9,965 nucleotides of DNA from NCBI GenBank assembly GCA_034678415.1, contig JAXDBV010000141.1, positions 1 to 9,965 of the forward strand, read 5' to 3'. The translations under genes and the position numbers were made by a program. Source of the stretch: JAXDBV01 sp034678415 (lineage in GTDB: Bacteria; Bacteroidota; Bacteroidia; Bacteroidales; VadinHA17). Positions 6,452 through 9,965 of the stretch are shown here, piece after piece. The stretch's first letter is position 1; each line of letters starts with the position of its first letter. A model generated the notes under the pieces. It saw only the letters and a list, made by a program, of their open reading frames with translations, made no database searches and was not told the DNA's origin.

Positions 6452-7576
6452 ATGAGTATAAAAAAATCGTACGAAGAGATCAATAAAAAAATCGCCAGTG
6501 GCGATGTTGTGGTTCTTACTGCCGCTGAGGTGGCAGAGATGGCAAAAACGGCCAGTCCGTCGGATATAGCCAGGAAGGTTGATGTGGTGACCACCGCCAC
6601 CTTCGGGCCCATGTGTTCCTCCGGCGTGTTCATCAATTTCGGGCATACCGATCCTCCCATGCGTATGGAGAAAATCCTCCTGAACGATGTGCCGGCATAT
6701 GGCGGTGTTGCGGCTGTGGATGCCTACCTCGGTGCCACCTCGGAGTCGGAGAACAACAAACAATACGGTGGTGCCCATGTCATTGAAGCCTTGCTTGCAG
6801 GGCAGAGAATAGAAATAAAAGCCCGTGGCAAAGGCACCGACTGCTATCCCCGGAAGGAATACCAGGGCTATATCGATATCCATTCGGTGAAGGATGCCAT
6901 CATGTTCAATCCCAGGAACGCTTACCAGAATTACTGTGTGGCGGTGAACGGGTCGGCAAAAACAATATTTACCTATATGGGAGTACTGCTTCCCCGGTTC
7001 GGTAATGCCACCTACTCCACTTCAGGGGAACTGAGCCCCCTGCTCAACGATCCTGACCTGAGAACCATCGGTATCGGTACACGCATTTTCCTTGGCGGCG
7101 ACCAGGGTTTCGTTTCATGGAGAGGGACACAGTTCAGAACAGATGTGGAAAAGAATGCCTTTGATATCCCGGTGAAAAATGTCGCCACCCTTGCCGTTAC
7201 GGGGAACCTGAAAAACATGTCGCCCACATTCATCAAGGCTGCATATTTTGAGAATTATGGCGTGAGCCTGTTTGTGGGAATCGGCATCCCGATACCTGTT
7301 CTTGATGAAGACATCGCCGCAAGGGTTTCCATCAGAAATGAACAGATACAGACCACCATCGTTGATTATGCATCACCGGGAAGGGAAAGTTATGGCCTGG
7401 TATCATATAAACACCTGATGGAAGGCTGGATAGATATTAAAGGGAAAAGGGTGAAAACCGCCCCGCTGTCAAGCCTGAAAAAGGCCTCTGAGATTGCATC
7501 TGAACTGGCGCAATGGATCAGGAACGGGAAGTTTCAGATCAGCGAACCGGTTCAATTATTAACCAACAATATTTAA
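6452..7576 (+). CDS. DUF39/COG1900 homocysteine biosynthesis protein
   Basis: This 374-residue protein belongs to the COG1900 (DUF39) family. Its Methanosarcina member MA1821 is required, with MA1822, for making homocysteine from aspartate semialdehyde and sulfide, and carries persulfides on conserved cysteines. Family features visible here include VTTATFGPMCSSGVFINFGH (Cys55), the GGVAAVDAYLGAT region (84-96), ARGKGTDCYPRKEY with Cys131, and RIFLGGDQGF (211-220). Cys55 and Cys131 are the likely sulfur-handling residues; a third cysteine is at 162. The protein ends soon after the DUF39 core (PVQLLTNNI), with no CBS domain pair, unlike the roughly 500-residue archaeal form such as MJ0100. It is the first gene after the SAM-I riboswitch, followed at 17 nt by the NIL-ferredoxin gene. 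Family assignment is firm; the reaction is inferred from archaeal work. Confidence 0.93.
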   Translation: MSIKKSYEEINKKIASGDVVVLTAAEVAEMAKTASPSDIARKVDVVTTATFGPMCSSGVFINFGHTDPPMRMEKILLNDVPAYGGVAAVDAYLGATSESENNKQYGGAHVIEALLAGQRIEIKARGKGTDCYPRKEYQGYIDIHSVKDAIMFNPRNAYQNYCVAVNGSAKTIFTYMGVLLPRFGNATYSTSGELSPLLNDPDLRTIGIGTRIFLGGDQGFVSWRGTQFRTDVEKNAFDIPVKNVATLAVTGNLKNMSPTFIKAAYFENYGVSLFVGIGIPIPVLDEDIAARVSIRNEQIQTTIVDYASPGRESYGLVSYKHLMEGWIDIKGKRVKTAPLSSLKKASEIASELAQWIRNGKFQISEPVQLLTNNI

Positions 7577-7593
7577 TATTCACGCATACGGAT

Positions 7594-8004
7594 ATGAAAA
7601 AGAAATTTGTATTGACATTCCCTCCGGAAAAATTCAATGAACCGGTGACATACAGGCTGGTGAAGGATTATGATTTCGAGATCAATATTCTCAGGGCTGA
7701 AATAAACGCCGGCCAGGAAGGCAAGCTGCTTCTGGAGATAGAAACACCAAAGGAGAAACTGGAACAGGGCCTGCGGTATCTTGAGTCTCACAAGATCGGC
7801 TATGTTCCTGTAACCGATCAGATCCTGTTTGATGAAAAGGGATGCGTTCACTGCGGGAGCTGCACGGCAGTATGCTTCTCAGGTGCACTCGTGATGGACC
7901 CGTTGACACGGGAACTGGCGTTTACCCCCGAAAAATGCATCGCCTGTGGCCTCTGCACCAGGGCCTGTCCCCTTCGGCTGTTCACCCTTGAGTTCGGTAA
8001 TTAA
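7594..8004 (+). CDS. NIL-domain ferredoxin (two 4Fe-4S), homocysteine biosynthesis partner
   Basis: This 136-residue protein joins a NIL domain (about 1-75; the small domain also found at the C-terminus of methionine ABC-transporter ATPases, where it binds methionine) to a bacterial two-cluster ferredoxin. Cysteine sets are 84, 87, 90, 94 (CVHCGSCTAVC) and 115, 118, 121, 125 (CIACGLCTRACP), each C-x2-C-x2-C-x3-C, enough for two [4Fe-4S] clusters. The first set lacks the usual Pro after its last Cys. The architecture equals MA1822 of Methanosarcina, the partner of the DUF39 protein; it probably supplies electrons or handles sulfur for thiol formation. The NIL part could sense methionine, which is inference. 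ATG 7594 is chosen: the frame is open to 7513, but that start would overlap the upstream gene and add 27 residues unlike a NIL start. The next gene follows after 2 nt. Confidence 0.93.
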   Translation: MKKKFVLTFPPEKFNEPVTYRLVKDYDFEINILRAEINAGQEGKLLLEIETPKEKLEQGLRYLESHKIGYVPVTDQILFDEKGCVHCGSCTAVCFSGALVMDPLTRELAFTPEKCIACGLCTRACPLRLFTLEFGN

Positions 8005-8006
8005 CC

Positions 8007-8759
8007 ATGGTATACACACCACGCACCTACAGAACTCTGTCAAACAACGATCGTTTCAGGTACTTCCAGGTGGCATACCGTGAGACTGATATGCTGGTGG
8101 GTATCGACAAACATTCGTTCCGGGAGGATACGAGACAAACTGTGCTGGATTCGGTGATGGAGCTGAGGTATCAGATCGAAGAATATTCGCTCAGGCATCC
8201 TGCATTCCTCCACAGCCATCAACCTGTTATACCGCATCGGCAGGCGCCCGCGATCGTACATGAGATGTGTATGGCAGCTGAAAAAGCAGGCGTTGGCCCC
8301 ATGGCTGCCGTGGCCGGCGCCTTTGCACGTAACGTGGCCGTCCGGCTCAGGGAAAAGTATGAGCCCTGCGACCTGGTGATTGAGAACGGGGGAGATATTT
8401 TCATCATGGTCAGTGAGCCGGTACATATACCTGTTTTTGCAGGCCCTTCAGTACTGTCGGGCAGGGTGGGGTTGGAAATCAATACGATGGGCGAAGAAGC
8501 AGGAATATGTACCTCCTCTGGAAGCCATGGGCATTCCTTCAGTTACGGGAAGGCCGATGCCGCAATGATCGTTGCTCACGACTGTGCCCTTGCCGATGCA
8601 TTTGCCACAGCTTATTGCAATATGATAAACACTGCCGCAGATATGGAAGAAGCCATCCAAGGGGCAAAAGAAAACCGGTATATAGACACGGCACTCTTTA
8701 TCCTGAATGATCGTATGGCATACCATGGTAAATACAAACTGTGTTTTTTTACCCAATGA
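8007..8759 (+). CDS. UPF0280/COG2122 family protein (ApbE-like)
   Basis: This 250-residue protein belongs to UPF0280 (COG2122), distantly related to the flavin transferase ApbE. Hallmarks are GVGPMAAVAGAFA (95-107), DLVIENGGDIFI (122-133), and GICTSSGSHGHSFSYG (166-181) running into KADAAMIVAHDCALADAFATA (182-202). The TSSGSHGHS and KADA blocks mirror the ApbE active-site region, so flavin binding or transfer is possible, but the reaction of UPF0280 proteins is not established to my knowledge. The family repeatedly co-occurs with the COG1900 and NIL-ferredoxin genes in methanogens and anaerobic bacteria, and has been linked to homocysteine synthesis there. Here it lies between the NIL-ferredoxin gene (2-nt gap) and metH (4-nt ATGA overlap), so production is probably translationally coupled. 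No signal peptide is seen, so it should be cytoplasmic. Confidence 0.92.
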   Translation: MVYTPRTYRTLSNNDRFRYFQVAYRETDMLVGIDKHSFREDTRQTVLDSVMELRYQIEEYSLRHPAFLHSHQPVIPHRQAPAIVHEMCMAAEKAGVGPMAAVAGAFARNVAVRLREKYEPCDLVIENGGDIFIMVSEPVHIPVFAGPSVLSGRVGLEINTMGEEAGICTSSGSHGHSFSYGKADAAMIVAHDCALADAFATAYCNMINTAADMEEAIQGAKENRYIDTALFILNDRMAYHGKYKLCFFTQ

Positions 8760-9965
8760 TTTCATCAATGACCGAAAAAAATATTCATAAAGAACTGGAA
8801 AGAAGGGTGCTGGTGATCGATGGTGCCATGGGTACCCTGATCCAGTCATACCGGCTCAGCGAGAAGGAGTACCGTGGAAAGCTCTTCCGGTCACATCCCC
8901 GTCCCCTGCAGGGGAACAATGACCTATTGTCGCTGACACAGCCGCAGATCATCAATGACATTCACCGTGAGTACCTTGAAGCCGGTGCTGACATTATCGA
9001 AACAAATACGTTCAATGCCAATGGTATTTCAATGGCTGATTACGGCGTGGAAGATTATGTGTATGAGATGAACCGCGCATCGGCTGTCCTCGCGGTAAAC
9101 GTCGCGGAGGAATTCACCCGTCGCGATCCGTCACACCCGAGATTTGTTGCGGGATCCATCGGTCCGACAAATAAAACAGCCTCCCTGTCTCCCCATGTGG
9201 AGCATCCGGGTATGCGCGCCATTACTTTTGACCGCCTTGCCGAGGCCTATGCCGTACAGGTGCGCGGACTCATGGACGGTGGTGCCGATATCCTTCTGGT
9301 GGAAACCGTGTTTGACACACTGAATGCTAAAGCAGCCCTGTTTGCCATACAAGAAGTTTTCAAGGAGGCTAAAAGGGAGATACCGGTGATGGTGTCGGTA
9401 ACGGTGGTTGATGCCAGCGGCCGAACCCTTTCCGGGCAAACACTTGAGGCATTCATTACCTCGGTTAGCCATTTCAACCTGCTCAGCATAGGCATAAACT
9501 GTTCCCTCGGAGCTCGGGAAATGCGTCCGTTTATCGAACAGGTGGCAGCACATGCACATCTGCCGGTGAGCGCATACCCTAATGCCGGGCTCCCGAACCA
9601 GTTCGGACTGTATGATGAAACGCCGGAAGAAACAGCCGCCCACATCAATGCCTTGCTTGAAAGCAAAATGGTGAATATTGTCGGAGGCTGTTGCGGCACC
9701 ACTCCTGATCATATACGGAGGATCGCCGGTCTGGCCCGTGAAGCTCAAGCCCGCCCTCTGCCACAACCCCGCCGTCACCTTCACCTCAGCGGACTCGAAC
9801 CCCTCTCTGTGTTCCCCGGCAGTAATTTCATCAATATAGGTGAACGAACCAATGTTGCCGGATCGAGGAAATTTGCGGAACTGATCCGTGAGAAACGGTA
9901 TGAAGAAGCCCTTACCATTGCCCGGCAGCAGATTGAAAACGGTGCACAGGTGATCGATGTCAACA
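8756..9965 (+). CDS. metH: Cobalamin-dependent methionine synthase, N-terminal part
   Basis: MetH transfers a methyl group from methyltetrahydrofolate through cobalamin to homocysteine, giving methionine. The window holds 403 codons of a protein usually about 1,200 residues long and is cut at the right edge. The homocysteine S-methyltransferase domain is complete (about 15-330): VLVIDGAMGTLIQSYRL, ADIIETNTFNAN, GSIGPTNKTASLSP, and zinc ligands Cys249 (GINCSLGA), Cys312 and Cys313 (GGCCGTTPDHIR), two residues off the E. coli positions. The pterin-binding domain then begins with FINIGERTNVAGSRKF and GAQVIDVN. ATG 8756 overlaps the upstream TGA (ATGA), suggesting coupled translation; ATG 8768 is an equally possible start. 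The frame is intact throughout. Its place directly after three homocysteine-forming genes makes it the consumer of their product, under the same SAM-I riboswitch. Activation and cobalamin domains lie outside the window. Confidence 0.97.
   Translation, partial: MISSMTEKNIHKELERRVLVIDGAMGTLIQSYRLSEKEYRGKLFRSHPRPLQGNNDLLSLTQPQIINDIHREYLEAGADIIETNTFNANGISMADYGVEDYVYEMNRASAVLAVNVAEEFTRRDPSHPRFVAGSIGPTNKTASLSPHVEHPGMRAITFDRLAEAYAVQVRGLMDGGADILLVETVFDTLNAKAALFAIQEVFKEAKREIPVMVSVTVVDASGRTLSGQTLEAFITSVSHFNLLSIGINCSLGAREMRPFIEQVAAHAHLPVSAYPNAGLPNQFGLYDETPEETAAHINALLESKMVNIVGGCCGTTPDHIRRIAGLAREAQARPLPQPRRHLHLSGLEPLSVFPGSNFINIGERTNVAGSRKFAELIREKRYEEALTIARQQIENGAQVIDVN

Noticed and set aside
6434..6883. 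149-codon minus-strand ORF over the DUF39 start
   Set aside because: It overlaps the DUF39 conserved N-terminus in antisense; it is not continuous with the leader's antisense fragment, which lies in another frame.
7513..7593. Upstream extension of the NIL-ferredoxin reading frame to an ATG at 7513
   Set aside because: It would overlap the DUF39 gene by 64 bases and adds residues unlike the start of a NIL domain; ATG 7594 gives a clean 17-nt gap.
9131..9784. 217-codon minus-strand ORF
   Set aside because: It is antisense to the metH homocysteine-binding domain, where the plus strand shows all zinc ligands in frame.
1..9965. CRISPR array, tRNA, rRNA or insertion sequence
   Set aside because: No regularly spaced direct repeats, cloverleaf with CCA-type end, rRNA segment, transposase or terminal inverted repeats with target duplication were recognised on either strand.

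Overview
The window looks like chromosomal DNA from an anaerobic member of the Bacteroidota, probably Bacteroidales-like. Four things point that way: the long, insertion-bearing form of IspG; Bacteroidota-type promoters (TTTG, about 19-21 bp, TAnnTTTG) with no Shine-Dalgarno sequences; two lipoproteins with short lipoboxes; and oxygen-sensitive iron-sulfur proteins in a sulfide-dependent methionine pathway. Species cannot be assigned from the sequence alone.

Layout. Positions 1-298 (minus) hold the N-terminal part of a lipoprotein resembling a PPC (pre-peptidase C-terminal) domain. Positions 380-2254 (minus) are ispG (MEP isoprenoid pathway), with a good promoter match just upstream. Divergent from it, 2325-3899 (plus) encodes a lipoprotein with a transglutaminase-like core. 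Positions 3900-4445 are non-coding and rich in inverted repeats. Positions 4446-5921 (minus) are cysS, cysteinyl-tRNA synthetase. Positions 5922-6451 are a 530-base regulatory region with a near-consensus promoter, a clear SAM-I (S-box) riboswitch, and a long leader containing a Met/Cys-rich nine-codon ORF and an antisense protein-like fragment.

From 6452 to the right edge runs a tightly packed plus-strand operon. It encodes a DUF39/COG1900 homocysteine-forming protein, a NIL-domain two-[4Fe-4S] ferredoxin, a UPF0280/COG2122 ApbE-like protein, and the first 403 codons of metH (cobalamin-dependent methionine synthase). Spacings are 17 nt, 2 nt and a 4-nt ATGA overlap.

How the genes work together. 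In Methanosarcina, homologues of the DUF39 and NIL-ferredoxin proteins make homocysteine from aspartate semialdehyde and sulfide, bypassing the acylhomoserine/cystathionine routes. Here that module sits directly ahead of metH, which methylates homocysteine to methionine, and the whole unit lies behind a riboswitch for SAM, the product made from methionine. The inferred circuit is aspartate semialdehyde + sulfide -> homocysteine -> methionine -> SAM, with SAM shutting down the leader. The DUF39 protein here lacks the C-terminal CBS pair which, in the archaeal homologue MJ0100, binds SAM/MTA, so SAM sensing appears to sit in the RNA rather than the protein. This operon is the most interesting part of the window; ispG, cysS and the lipoproteins are ordinary neighbours.
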